Shown here: positions 50,474 through 58,919 of the stretch, piece by piece
Layout of the letters: every line of letters begins with the position of its first letter
Position numbering within the stretch: position 1 is the first letter of the stretch
Origin: Jatrophihabitans_A lederbergiae
Lineage (GTDB): Bacteria > Actinomycetota > Actinomycetes > Mycobacteriales > Jatrophihabitantaceae
DNA: 64,000 nucleotides
Assembly: GCF_031845305.1 (NCBI RefSeq)
Contig: NZ_JAVREH010000001.1
Location: 248,001 to 312,000 of the forward strand
Direction of reading: 5' to 3'
Translations under genes and position numbers: made by a program
The notes under the pieces: generated by a model
Seen by the model: only the letters and a program-made list of their open reading frames with translations
What the model was told of the DNA's origin: nothing
Databases searched by the model: none

Positions 50474-50822
50474 GCTGCTACCCTTGCACACGCGACCCAT
50501 CTCTCTGCGCCGGACCAGCTCGATCGGTTCGTTCAGCGGGGTGCGCAAGCGGAAGCTCTTATGTTTCCCACCCGAGCAGCTCCCCGAGCGGCCGGGTTCG
50601 GTCCACATCGCCGCGAGGCGATGCCGCGGCATCCGCCGCCCGGGTTCTCCGGGTGGTAGCGGGTGCCGCTTGGACCGCGTGGATTCTCTCGGCCCCGACT
50701 GCACCGGTTGCAGCGGGGCCGTTGTCGTTTCTCGGTTCGTGCGCCTGAGGCTTGCTGAGTTCAGGCTGGCGAACCGAGAGTGGCACGGCCCATGACCATA
50801 AAGCACAAACCTAGGAGGCCCC
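50474..50822 (+). promoter_or_regulatory. infC leader and divergent promoter region
   Basis: 349 bases without a gene, between divergent DUF1844 and infC. TATGTT in the GCTCTTATGTTTCC stretch (around 50560) may be the infC -10. The transcript would carry a ~230-base leader with GC-rich stems, ending in an intrinsic terminator (separate entry) 90 bases before infC, the layout of a transcription attenuator. Confidence 0.5.
50691..50730 (+). terminator. Attenuator-like terminator in the infC leader
   Basis: GGCCCCG (50691-50697) pairs with CGGGGCC (50714-50720); an inner CTGCA/TGCAG stem (50699-50703, 50709-50713) closes a CCGGT loop, with one bulged A. A T-rich GTTGTCGTTT follows, rare in this genome. 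Placed upstream of infC, it suggests regulated read-through. Confidence 0.7.
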
Positions 50823-51386
50823 ATCAGCTCTGAGCCCAGGATCAACGACCGGATCCGCGTTCCCGAGGTCCGTCTCGTCGGCCCCGAAGGCGAGCAGGTC
50901 GGCATCGTGCCGATCGGTAAGGCGCTCGAACTCGCCGCCGAAGCAGATCTCGACCTGGTCGAAGTAGCGCCTATGGCCCGCCCGCCCGTCTGCAAGCTCA
51001 TGGACTTCGGCAAGTTCAAGTACGAGAGCGCACAGAAGGCACGCGAGGCCCGTCGTAACCAGGCGCTGACCGTGATCAAAGAAATGAAGCTGCGGCCGAA
51101 GATCGATCCGCACGACTACGCGACCAAGAAGGGTCACGTCGAGCGGTTCCTCAAGCAGGGTGACAAGGTCAAGATCACGATCATGTTCCGTGGTCGTGAG
51201 CAGTCCCGCCCCGAATTGGGTTTTCGGCTGCTGCAGAAGCTGGCCGAAGACATCACCGAACTCGGCTTCGTGGAATCCTCTCCGAAGCAGGACGGTCGGA
51301 ACATGGTCATGGTCGTTGCGCCGCATCGCAGCAGCAAGCCGTCCAGCCGGCCGGCCAAGACGGAAGAAGGGGTCGCGCAGGCCTAG
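50823..51386 (+). CDS. infC: Translation initiation factor IF-3 (ATC start)
   Basis: 187 residues from the ATC at 50823, which has AGGAGG ideally placed and gives the full family N-terminus (SSEPRINDRIRVPEVRLVG). The first in-frame ATG is 28 codons later, inside the conserved N-domain, so cannot be right. Other marks: PPVCKLMDFGKFKYE, RPKIDPHDYATKKGHVERFL, FRGREQSRPELG. IF-3 discriminates against non-canonical starts, so a rare ATC lets it control its own synthesis, as with the ATT start in E. coli. Confidence 0.93.
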   Translation: MSSEPRINDRIRVPEVRLVGPEGEQVGIVPIGKALELAAEADLDLVEVAPMARPPVCKLMDFGKFKYESAQKAREARRNQALTVIKEMKLRPKIDPHDYATKKGHVERFLKQGDKVKITIMFRGREQSRPELGFRLLQKLAEDITELGFVESSPKQDGRNMVMVVAPHRSSKPSSRPAKTEEGVAQA

Positions 51387-51446
51387 CCCGCGTATCCCCG
51401 CTTCGCCGGAGCATCACCACGCTCCGGCCACCTGCAAGCGCGCTTC

Positions 51447-51518
51447 GCGATATCGCACCAGCGCTCGGCGCGACACCGACGAGCGATATCGCACGAGCGC
51501 TCCGCGCAACACGACGAA
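51447..51518. repeat. 36-bp imperfect tandem duplication between infC and rpmI
   Basis: Units starting GCGATATCGCAC at 51447 and 51483, with a few mismatches, fill most of the 141-base spacer. Each contains the palindrome GCGATATCGC. Confidence 0.8.
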
Positions 51519-51527
51519 GGACGATCA

Positions 51528-51722
51528 ATGCCCAAGAACAAGGCTCACTCGGGGATGAAGAAGCGCGTCAAGATCACGGGCAGCGGCAAGTTGCTGACCG
51601 AGCGCGCGGGCAAGCGCCACCTGCTCGAGCACAAGTCCAGCAAGCACACCCGTCGACTCACCGGCACCCAAGAGATCGCCGCCGTCGACGTGCCGCGCGT
51701 CAAGCGCATGCTCGGACGCTGA
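51528..51722 (+). CDS. rpmI: 50S ribosomal protein L35
   Basis: 64 residues, lysine/arginine-rich, with the family core PKNKAHSGMKKRVKITGSGK and KRHLLEHKSSKHTRRL. GAAGGA precedes the ATG. Standard infC-rpmI-rplT order. Confidence 0.96.
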   Translation: MPKNKAHSGMKKRVKITGSGKLLTERAGKRHLLEHKSSKHTRRLTGTQEIAAVDVPRVKRMLGR

Positions 51723-51800
51723 CCTTTCCCGCCAGACCTCTCCGCTGAGCGGCCGGCCCTGAACCGGGCAGCCGGTCAGCCTTAGAACAAGGACTACAAC

Positions 51801-52199
51801 GTGGCACGCGTCAAGCGGGCGGTAAACGCCCAGAAGAAGCGCCGGACGACCCTCGAAGCGGCCTCCGGCTACCGGGGCCAGCGGTCCCGGCTGTACCGCA
51901 AGGCCAAGGAGCAGCTGCTTCACTCCGCGACCTACTCCTACCGTGACCGCAAGGCGCGCAAGGGTGACTTCCGCCAGCTGTGGATCACGCGGATCAACGC
52001 CGCGGCCCGTCTGAACGACATGACCTACAACCGGTTCATGCAGGGGCTCCGGCTGGCCGGAGTGCAGGCCGACCGCAAGGTGCTGGCCGAGCTGGCCGTC
52101 AACGACGCGCCGGCCTTCGCCGCTCTCGTCGCTGTCGCCAAGCAGGCCGTGCAGGCCGAGGGCATCGGCGGCGCTGCCGCGCAGAGCCCGGCCGCGTAG
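51801..52199 (+). CDS. rplT: 50S ribosomal protein L20
   Basis: 132 residues; ARVKRAVNAQKKRRTTLEAA, GYRGQRSRLYRKAKEQLLHS and LWITRINAAARLNDMTYNRF identify L20, needed early in 50S assembly. GTG start with AAGGAC. The Ala-rich C-terminal ~12 residues are extra. Confidence 0.97.
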   Translation: MARVKRAVNAQKKRRTTLEAASGYRGQRSRLYRKAKEQLLHSATYSYRDRKARKGDFRQLWITRINAAARLNDMTYNRFMQGLRLAGVQADRKVLAELAVNDAPAFAALVAVAKQAVQAEGIGGAAAQSPAA

Positions 52200-52237
52200 T
52201 ACGTCCAGCCCCGCTAGGCACAGCTGATCCCGCGTCG

Positions 52238-53029
52238 GTGCTTTCCGACTCGAACGCCCGGCTCGCCGCGGCCCGTCGACTCACCAGTCCACGGGGCCGC
52301 CGCGAGGTCGGGCGTTTCCTCGTCGAAGGGGCGCAGGGCGTCCGAGAGGCGTTGCGCCGTCCCGGTGTGGTTCTCGAACTGTTCGCCACCGCCGAGGCTC
52401 TGCATCGGCACGCCGAGGTGTTGGCTCTGGCCGGTGATCGCACGGTGGCCGAGATCAGCGAGCGTGCGGCGGCCGGCCTCAGCGAGACGGTGACCCCGCA
52501 GGGTTTGATCGCCGTCTGCCACCTGCTCGATCGAGGCCTGGACGAGGTGCTGGCCGGCCGCCCTCGTCTGGTGGCGGTTCTCGTTGAGGCCAACGAGCCG
52601 GGCAATGCCGGTGCCATCCTGCGCACCGCGGACGCCGCGGGCGCGGATGCCGTCCTGCTGGTCGGCAACTCCGTCGATGTGTACAACGGCAAGGCGGTCC
52701 GGGCAACGGCAGGCAGCCTGTTCCACCTGGACGTGGTGACCAGCCTCGACCCGGTCGCGGCCGTGACGGCGTGCCGGACCGCCGGACTGCAAACCCTCGC
52801 CACCACCGGCTCGGCGACCGAGGATCTCGACCAGCTGCTCGACCAGGGGGTGCTCAAGGCGCCCACCGCCTGGATCTTCGGCAACGAGGCCCGTGGGCTG
52901 CCCGGCGAGGTGCTGGCGGCGGCGTCGAGGCAGGTCCGGGTTCCGATTCACGGCAGAGCCGAGAGCCTCAACCTGGCCGCGGCGGCTGCGGTGTGCCTTT
53001 ACAGCTCGGCCCGGGCTCAGCGCCGGTAA
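52238..53029 (+). CDS. TrmH/SpoU-family RNA 2'-O-methyltransferase
   Basis: 263 residues with an N-terminal substrate-binding domain (RREVGRFLVEGAQGVREAL) and the knotted SPOUT domain: VEANEPGNAGAILRTADAAG, WIFGNEARGLP and ESLNLAAAAAVCLY. Probably methylates a ribose in rRNA; the target is unknown. GTG 52238 gives the usual start; the frame extends upstream through rplT without similarity. Conserved between rplT and pheS in actinobacteria. Confidence 0.9.
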   Translation: MLSDSNARLAAARRLTSPRGRREVGRFLVEGAQGVREALRRPGVVLELFATAEALHRHAEVLALAGDRTVAEISERAAAGLSETVTPQGLIAVCHLLDRGLDEVLAGRPRLVAVLVEANEPGNAGAILRTADAAGADAVLLVGNSVDVYNGKAVRATAGSLFHLDVVTSLDPVAAVTACRTAGLQTLATTGSATEDLDQLLDQGVLKAPTAWIFGNEARGLPGEVLAAASRQVRVPIHGRAESLNLAAAAAVCLYSSARAQRR

Positions 53030-53049
53030 AGCGGCTGGTGGCGTTCTCC

Positions 53050-53079
53050 TAGACTTTCCCTGTCGAGACCAGGTCTCGA
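53050..53079 (+). promoter_or_regulatory. pheS promoter -10 and 17-base palindrome
   Basis: TAGACT (53050-53055) looks like a -10 element; eight bases on, a perfect palindrome TCGAGACCAGGTCTCGA (53063-53079) covers the expected transcript 5' end. It could be an operator or a short 5' hairpin. No T-box is present. Confidence 0.45.
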
Positions 53080-53117
53080 TCAAGCTCGGTCCGCCTGCCT
53101 CGACCTGAAGGATTCCC

Positions 53118-54239
53118 ATGTCTGGCGCCAATGACCCGTATGACCCGAAGCAGGTGGCCGCGCTCGCACCGGCCGCGCTGGAGCAAGGCGTCGCGGCGGC
53201 TCGGCAGGCCTTCGAGGCGGCGGCCGACCTGGATCAGCTGAAGGCCGCCCAGACCGCGCACGTCGGCGATCGCTCACCGCTCGCGCTGGCCAACCGCGAG
53301 ATCGGCGCACTGCCACCGGCTGCCAAGGCCGACGCGGGCAAGCGGATCAACGCCGCCCGGAGCGCCGTCCGCCAGGCCTTCGCCGAGCGGCTGGCAGCCC
53401 TGGAAGCCGAGCGGGACGCCCGGGTCCTCGCCGAGGAGACGATCGACGTCACGCTGCCGTGGGATCGGCGGCTGACCGGCGCGCGTCATCCGTTGACCAC
53501 CACTCAGGAACTGGTCGGCGACGTGTTCACCGCCATGGGGTGGGAGGTCGCCGAAGGACCCGAGATCGAGGCGGAGTGGTTCAACTTCGACGCCCTCAAC
53601 ATCGGCGTGGATCACCCGGCCCGATCGTTGATGGACACCTTCTTCGTCGTGGGCAAGGACGGCACCGCCGACAGCGGCCTGGTGCTGCGGACCCACACCT
53701 CGCCGGTGCAGGCCCGGGTGATGCTCACCCGCACCCCGCCCATCTACGTCGTCTGCCCCGGCAAGGTCTTCCGTACCGACGAGCTGGACGCCACCCACTC
53801 TCCGGTGTTCCACCAGCTCGAAGGCCTGGTCATCGACAAGGGCATCACGATGGCACACCTCAAGGGCACCCTGGACCACATGGCCGAGGCGTTCTTCGGT
53901 CCCGGCATCGTCACCCGGCTCCGGCCGTCCTATTTCCCGTTCACCGAGCCCAGCGCCGAGCCCGATCTGCTCTGCTTCGTGTGCCGCGGCGAGTCGGTGG
54001 GCAACCCCGACCGGCCCTGCCGCACCTGCGGCAGCGAGGGCTGGATCGAGTGGGGCGGCTGCGGCATGGTCAACCCACGGGTGCTCCGGGCCTGCGGCAT
54101 CGACCCGGACGTGTACTCCGGCTTCGCGTTCGGAATGGGGATCGAGCGAACCATGATGTTCCGCAACAACGCCGCCGACATGCGAGACATCGTCGAGGGC
54201 GACGTCCGGTTCACCGCTGCTTTCGGAATGGAGGCCTGA
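53118..54239 (+). CDS. pheS: Phenylalanyl-tRNA synthetase alpha subunit
   Basis: 373 residues: N-terminal coiled-coil tRNA-binding arm (to ~95), then the class II core with RHPLTTTQELVGD, motif 2 FRTDELDATHSPVFHQLEG and motif 3 GFAFGMGIERTMMF. A four-cysteine knuckle (C286, C289, C301, C304) is inserted before WIEWGGCGMVNP; this is also found in Streptomyces-type PheS. One base separates it from pheT. Confidence 0.97.
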   Translation: MSGANDPYDPKQVAALAPAALEQGVAAARQAFEAAADLDQLKAAQTAHVGDRSPLALANREIGALPPAAKADAGKRINAARSAVRQAFAERLAALEAERDARVLAEETIDVTLPWDRRLTGARHPLTTTQELVGDVFTAMGWEVAEGPEIEAEWFNFDALNIGVDHPARSLMDTFFVVGKDGTADSGLVLRTHTSPVQARVMLTRTPPIYVVCPGKVFRTDELDATHSPVFHQLEGLVIDKGITMAHLKGTLDHMAEAFFGPGIVTRLRPSYFPFTEPSAEPDLLCFVCRGESVGNPDRPCRTCGSEGWIEWGGCGMVNPRVLRACGIDPDVYSGFAFGMGIERTMMFRNNAADMRDIVEGDVRFTAAFGMEA

Positions 54240-54240
54240 G

Positions 54241-56712
54241 ATGCGCGCGCCGGTTTCCTGGATCGCCGAGCACGTCGACCTGCCCGCCGGGCTCACCGCC
54301 CGCGAGCTGGGCGACGCCCTCGTCCGGGTCGGTCTCGAGGTGGAGCGCGTCGACTCGGCCGCCGACGGCATCAGCGGCCCGCTGGTCGTCGGGCGGGTGC
54401 TGTCGTTCACCGACGAGCCGCAGAAGAACGGCAAGGTCATCCGCTGGTGCTCGGTGGACGTCGGTGAGGACGAGCCGCGCGGCATCGTCTGCGGTGCCCA
54501 CAACTTCGCCGTCGACGATCTGATCATCGCGGTACTTCCCGGCGCGGTGCTGCCGGGACCGTTCCCGATCAGCGCCCGCAAGACCTACGGCCACCTCTCC
54601 GACGGCATGATCTGCTCGTCCCGGGAGCTGGGCATCGGCGAGGACCACGACGGCATCCTGGTGCTGGAACCGGGAACTGCCAAGCCCGGCGATGACGCCC
54701 TGGACGTGCTGGGCCTGCGCGATGCGGTTCTCGATATCGCGGTGACTCCCGACCGCGGCTATTGCCTGTCCGTACGTGGCCTGGCTCGTGAGGCCGGCGC
54801 GGCGCTGGCGGTGCCGTTCCACGACCTCGCGGTCACGCTGCCGGCCGATTCCACCGGCGGCTATCCGGTCACGGTGGCCGACCCGGCGGCCTGCGACCAG
54901 TTCTCGGTGCGGGCTGTGACCGGCCTGGACCCGTCCTGTCCCACTCCCGATTTCATCACGCACCGGCTGCGCGCCGCCGGCATGCGCTCGATCTCGCTGA
55001 CCGTGGACGTCACCAACTACGTGATGCTCGAGACCGGCCAGCCGCTGCACGCCTACGACCGCGCGTCGCTGCGCGGGCCGCTCGGTGTCCGCCGCGCGCA
55101 GCCGGGCGAGAAGCTGACCACCCTGGACGGCACTGCCCGGCTGCTCGACGCCGATGACCTGGTGATCACCGACGACCGGGGTCCGATCGGCCTGGCAGGC
55201 GTGATGGGCGGTGCCGAGACCGAGATCTCGGCACTCACGGAGCAGATCCTGCTGGAGGCCGCGCACTTCGACCCGGCGGTGATCAGCCGGGCCGTCCGCC
55301 GGCACCGGCTGCCGTCCGAGGCCGCGAAGCGCTTCGAACGGGGCGTCGACCCCGCAATGGCAGCGGTCGCCCTGCAGCGCTGCGTGGACCTGCTCACCGA
55401 GTACGGCGGCGCCACGGCGCAGGCCGCAGGCACCGTCGTCGGCAGCGGTCCGGAGCCGGTGCTCATCGCGCTGCCTGCCACCCGTTCGGCCGAGCTGGCC
55501 GGCCTGCCGATTCCCGCCGAGGCCGTGCATGCCCGCCTGGAGCAGGTGGGCTGTGCGGTGCACGACTCCGGCTCGGGACTGTTCAGCGTCACGCCGCCGA
55601 GCTGGCGCCCCGACCTGACGGACCCGGCCGACCTGGTCGAAGAGGTCGTCCGGCTGGAGGGCTACGACAAGATCCCGTCCGAGCTGCCGCACCCACCGGC
55701 CGGTCGCGGCTGGACGGCCGAGCAGCGGTTGCGCCGCGCGGTGTCCCGGGCACTGGCGGCCGCGGGCTACACCGAGGTGATCAACTACCCGTTCGTCTCG
55801 CCCGCGATCCATGACATCTTCGGCCTGCCGAAGGACGACCCGCGTCGCCGGGCGGTGCGGCTGGCCAACCCGATCTCCGACGCCGAGCCGGAGATGCGGA
55901 CGTCCCTGCTTCCCGGTCTGCTCGGCAACCTGAGCCGCAACGTCGGCCGTGGCAGCCGCGATCTGGCGATCTTCGAGATGGGCCTGGTGTACCTGCCGGC
56001 CCCGTCCGCCGAGCGCGCGCCCCGCCCCGGCGTGGAGCACCGGCCGAGCGAGCACGAACTTGCCGCGATCGCCAGCACGGTTCCCGTCCAGCCCCGGCAT
56101 GTCGCCACCGTCCTGGCCGGTGACCTCGCCCGCGCCGGTTGGTGGGGTGGCGCCGAGCAGGCCGGCTGGGCGGATGCCATCGAGTCCGCCAGGGTGGTCG
56201 CGCGGGCGGCGCGCGCCGAACTCGAGGTGCGCAAGGCCGAGATCGCGCCGTGGCATCCGGGCCGCTGCGCCGAGCTGTTGCTGGCCGGCATGGTGATCGG
56301 CACCGCTGGTGAGCTGCACCCGCGGGTGGTCGCCGCCCTCGGGCTGCCGCCGCGGACGTGTGCCATGGAGCTGGACCTGGACGCGGTCGCGCCGCCGGCA
56401 CCCGCGCAGGCTCCGACGCTGTCGTCCTTCCCGCCGGTGCTGCTGGACCTGGCCCTGGTGGTGCCGGCTGAGGTTCCTGCCGCCGACGTCCTGGCAGCGG
56501 TGCGCGAAGGCTCGGGGGAGCTGCTGGAGTCGGTGCGGCTGTTCGACGTCTACGCCGACGCGGACCGGCTGGGGGAAGGCCTCAAGTCGCTGGCGTTCGC
56601 GCTGCGGTTCCGGGCGCCTGACCGCACGCTCACCGTGGACGAGGCCACTGCCGCCCGGGACCGCGCGGTGGCAACGGCCCGGTCCCGGGTGGGGGCGCAA
56701 CTCCGCGCCTGA
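54241..56712 (+). CDS. pheT: Phenylalanyl-tRNA synthetase beta subunit
   Basis: 823 residues, full length: N-terminal domain, OB/EMAP-like tRNA-binding region (~40-155; ICGAHNFAVDDLI), B3/B4 editing domain (VTNYVMLETGQPLHAYD), B5 and the catalytic-like core (EEVVRLEGYDKIPSELPHP), and the C-terminal anticodon-binding FDX-ACB domain (from ~725). Hydrolyses mischarged Tyr-tRNA in the B3/B4 domain. ATG two bases after the pheS TGA. Confidence 0.97.
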   Translation: MRAPVSWIAEHVDLPAGLTARELGDALVRVGLEVERVDSAADGISGPLVVGRVLSFTDEPQKNGKVIRWCSVDVGEDEPRGIVCGAHNFAVDDLIIAVLPGAVLPGPFPISARKTYGHLSDGMICSSRELGIGEDHDGILVLEPGTAKPGDDALDVLGLRDAVLDIAVTPDRGYCLSVRGLAREAGAALAVPFHDLAVTLPADSTGGYPVTVADPAACDQFSVRAVTGLDPSCPTPDFITHRLRAAGMRSISLTVDVTNYVMLETGQPLHAYDRASLRGPLGVRRAQPGEKLTTLDGTARLLDADDLVITDDRGPIGLAGVMGGAETEISALTEQILLEAAHFDPAVISRAVRRHRLPSEAAKRFERGVDPAMAAVALQRCVDLLTEYGGATAQAAGTVVGSGPEPVLIALPATRSAELAGLPIPAEAVHARLEQVGCAVHDSGSGLFSVTPPSWRPDLTDPADLVEEVVRLEGYDKIPSELPHPPAGRGWTAEQRLRRAVSRALAAAGYTEVINYPFVSPAIHDIFGLPKDDPRRRAVRLANPISDAEPEMRTSLLPGLLGNLSRNVGRGSRDLAIFEMGLVYLPAPSAERAPRPGVEHRPSEHELAAIASTVPVQPRHVATVLAGDLARAGWWGGAEQAGWADAIESARVVARAARAELEVRKAEIAPWHPGRCAELLLAGMVIGTAGELHPRVVAALGLPPRTCAMELDLDAVAPPAPAQAPTLSSFPPVLLDLALVVPAEVPAADVLAAVREGSGELLESVRLFDVYADADRLGEGLKSLAFALRFRAPDRTLTVDEATAARDRAVATARSRVGAQLRA

Positions 56713-56720
56713 CCCCGTGT

Positions 56721-56753
56721 GTATTTAATTGCGCGATGCTGCATAATGTTGCA
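56721..56753 (+). promoter_or_regulatory. argC promoter and ARG box
   Basis: TATTTAAT (56722-56729) is an obvious AT-rich -10 in this GC-rich sequence. The near-palindrome TGCATAATGTTGCA (56740-56753) is an ArgR-type ARG box lying on the transcription start and ending one base before the argC ATG. With argR inside the operon, this gives arginine-dependent autorepression. Confidence 0.8.
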
Positions 56754-56754
56754 C

Positions 56755-57771
56755 ATGGGAGTTCGGGTCGCGGTAGCAGGAGCAAGCGGGTACGCCGGGG
56801 GAGAGCTGCTGCGGCTGCTCGCCGCCCATCCCGGGCTGGATGTCGTGGCGGCAACCGCCCACGGGCAGGCCGGCGTGCCGCTCGGCCAGGTGCACCCGCA
56901 GCTCGTCAGCTACGGCGACCTGATCCTGGGCAACACCACCGTCGACGAGCTGGCCAAGGCCGAGTTGGTGTTTCTGGCCCTGCCACACGGAGCGTCGGCG
57001 GGACTCGCGGCGCAGCTGCCGTCCTCGGTCAAGATCGTGGATCTCGGAGCGGACTTCCGGTTGCGGGACGCCGCCGCCTGGCAGCGCTACTACGGCGGTT
57101 CCCACGCTGGCAGCTGGACGTACGGCCTTCCCGAGCTGCCCGGCCAGCGCGCTGAGATCGCCGCTGCCGATCGGGTCGCCAACACCGGGTGCTACGCGGT
57201 GGCGGTCATCCTCGCCCTGGCACCGCTGATCGCCGCCGGCCTGATCGAGCCCACCGACGTCGTGGTCGTCGCCTCGTCCGGCACGTCCGGAGCCGGCCGT
57301 TCGGCCAAGGCCAACCTGCTCGGCAGCGAGGTGATGTCGGACCTGTCCGCGTACAAGGTCGGCGCGCACCAGCACGTTCCCGAGATCCTGCAGGCCACTG
57401 GTGCCGAGACGCTGTCGATGACACCGGTGCTCGCGCCCATGCCGCGTGGCATCCTCGCGGCCGTGACCGCCCGTCCCACCACCGCCGGCGTAACCGCCGA
57501 GGACGTGCTGGCGGTGTTGTCGCGGGCCTATGCCGACGAGCCGTTCGTGCACGTGCTGCTCGCCGGTCGTCAGCCCCACACGGCGGCCACCTTCGGGTCC
57601 AACTCCGCGCACCTGCAGGCCGCGGTGGACCTCAGCTCCGGCCGGGTGATCTTGACCAGCGCCATCGACAACCTCGGCAAGGGCGCGGCCGGCCAGGCCG
57701 TCCAGAACGCCAATCTGATGCTGGGCATGGACGAGACCGCGGGCCTGTCGGCGAACGGGGTGGCACCGTGA
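56755..57771 (+). CDS. argC: N-acetyl-gamma-glutamyl-phosphate reductase
   Basis: Third step of arginine synthesis. 338 residues; Rossmann VAVAGASGYAGGELLRLLAA, catalytic C146 in ANTGCYAVAV, and GAHQHVPEI. The ATG at 56755 gives the exact family N-terminus; codons upstream in the same frame fall in the promoter. No ribosome-binding site, so a short or absent leader. First of a tightly overlapping arg operon. Confidence 0.97.
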   Translation: MGVRVAVAGASGYAGGELLRLLAAHPGLDVVAATAHGQAGVPLGQVHPQLVSYGDLILGNTTVDELAKAELVFLALPHGASAGLAAQLPSSVKIVDLGADFRLRDAAAWQRYYGGSHAGSWTYGLPELPGQRAEIAAADRVANTGCYAVAVILALAPLIAAGLIEPTDVVVVASSGTSGAGRSAKANLLGSEVMSDLSAYKVGAHQHVPEILQATGAETLSMTPVLAPMPRGILAAVTARPTTAGVTAEDVLAVLSRAYADEPFVHVLLAGRQPHTAATFGSNSAHLQAAVDLSSGRVILTSAIDNLGKGAAGQAVQNANLMLGMDETAGLSANGVAP

Positions 57772-58919
57772 GCGTCACCGCCGCGGCTGGTTTCCGGGCC
57801 GCCGGGGTCGCCGCCGGACTCAAGTCCGCGGGCCCGGACGTTGCACTCGTCGTCAACGACGGACCGCTGAGCTCGGCAGCCGCCGTCTTCACCACCAACC
57901 GGGTGAAGGCCGCGCCGGTGCTCTGGTCCCAGCAGGCGGTCGCCGACGGGGTGGCCCGGGCGGTGCTGCTGAACTCCGGCGGGGCCAATGCCTGCACCGG
58001 TCCCGACGGCTTCGCCGATGTCCACGCCAGCGTCGAGCACGCGGCGCAGCTGTTATCGGTCGGCGCGGCGGACGTGCTGGTCTGCTCCACCGGCCTGATC
58101 GGTGAACGCCTACCGATGGACCGGTTGCTTCCCGGCCTCGACAGCGCGGTGGCAGCCCTGTCCGGCAAGGGCGGAGCAGACGCGGCCGACGCCATCCGGA
58201 CCACGGACACCGTGGCAAAGACCGCCACCGTCACCCATCCCGACGGCTGGAGCGTGGGCGCAATGGCCAAGGGCGCGGGCATGCTCGCCCCCAGCCTGGC
58301 CACCATGCTGTGCGTTCTGACGACCGACGCGGTGGCCGAGGCGTCGAGCCTGGACGCGGCCCTGCGGGCGGCCGTCCGTACGACGTTCGATCGGCTCGAT
58401 GCGGACGGTTGCATGTCCACCAACGACACGGTCGCGCTGCTGTGCAGTGGTGCCTCCGGAATCGCCGCCCCCGACGAGGCGCTGGCCGAGGCGGTGCGCG
58501 CGGTATGCGCGGACCTCGCGGCCCAGCTGCTCGCCGACGCCGAGGGGGCGACGAAAGAGGTCGAGATCGTGGTGTCCAGCGCGGCGTCCGAGGACGACGC
58601 CGTCGAGGTCGGACGCTCGATCGCCCGCAACAACCTGCTCAAGTGCGCCCTCTTCGGCAACGATCCGAACTGGGGCCGGGTGCTCGCGGCGATCGGCACC
58701 ACCACCGCGGCGTTCGAGCCGGACGAGCTGGACGTCGCCATCAACCGGGTGCAGGTCTGCCGCGGCGGGGCCGCCGGGGACAGCCGCGATGGTGTCGACC
58801 TGTCCGGGCGGCGGGTGCTGATCGAGGTCGAACTGCATGCGGGTGAGGCAACCGCAACGGTGCACACCAACGACCTTTCCCACGACTACGTCGAAGAGAA
58901 CTCGGCGTACTCGTCATGA
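57768..58919 (+). CDS. argJ: Glutamate N-acetyltransferase / amino-acid acetyltransferase
   Basis: 383-residue precursor that cleaves itself before T179 (MLAPSLATMLCVLTTDA) into two chains. It recycles acetyl groups from N-acetylornithine to glutamate. GTG start overlapping argC (GTGA). Because argJ is present, no argE is needed. Confidence 0.96.
   Translation: MSVTAAAGFRAAGVAAGLKSAGPDVALVVNDGPLSSAAAVFTTNRVKAAPVLWSQQAVADGVARAVLLNSGGANACTGPDGFADVHASVEHAAQLLSVGAADVLVCSTGLIGERLPMDRLLPGLDSAVAALSGKGGADAADAIRTTDTVAKTATVTHPDGWSVGAMAKGAGMLAPSLATMLCVLTTDAVAEASSLDAALRAAVRTTFDRLDADGCMSTNDTVALLCSGASGIAAPDEALAEAVRAVCADLAAQLLADAEGATKEVEIVVSSAASEDDAVEVGRSIARNNLLKCALFGNDPNWGRVLAAIGTTTAAFEPDELDVAINRVQVCRGGAAGDSRDGVDLSGRRVLIEVELHAGEATATVHTNDLSHDYVEENSAYSS

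Noticed and set aside
50907..51386. infC starting at the first ATG
   Set aside because: This would remove 28 conserved N-terminal residues; the ATC at 50823 has a perfect ribosome-binding site.
53973..54029. Four-cysteine insertion in PheS as a novel feature
   Set aside because: The same segment occurs in Streptomyces-type PheS, so it is a known lineage variant.
54211..56700. An 829-codon open frame on the reverse strand across pheT, with others over metK, carB (513 codons) and the permease (667 codons)
   Set aside because: High GC removes stop codons from opposite frames; these are antisense to clear genes, His/Arg/Gly-rich and without domains.
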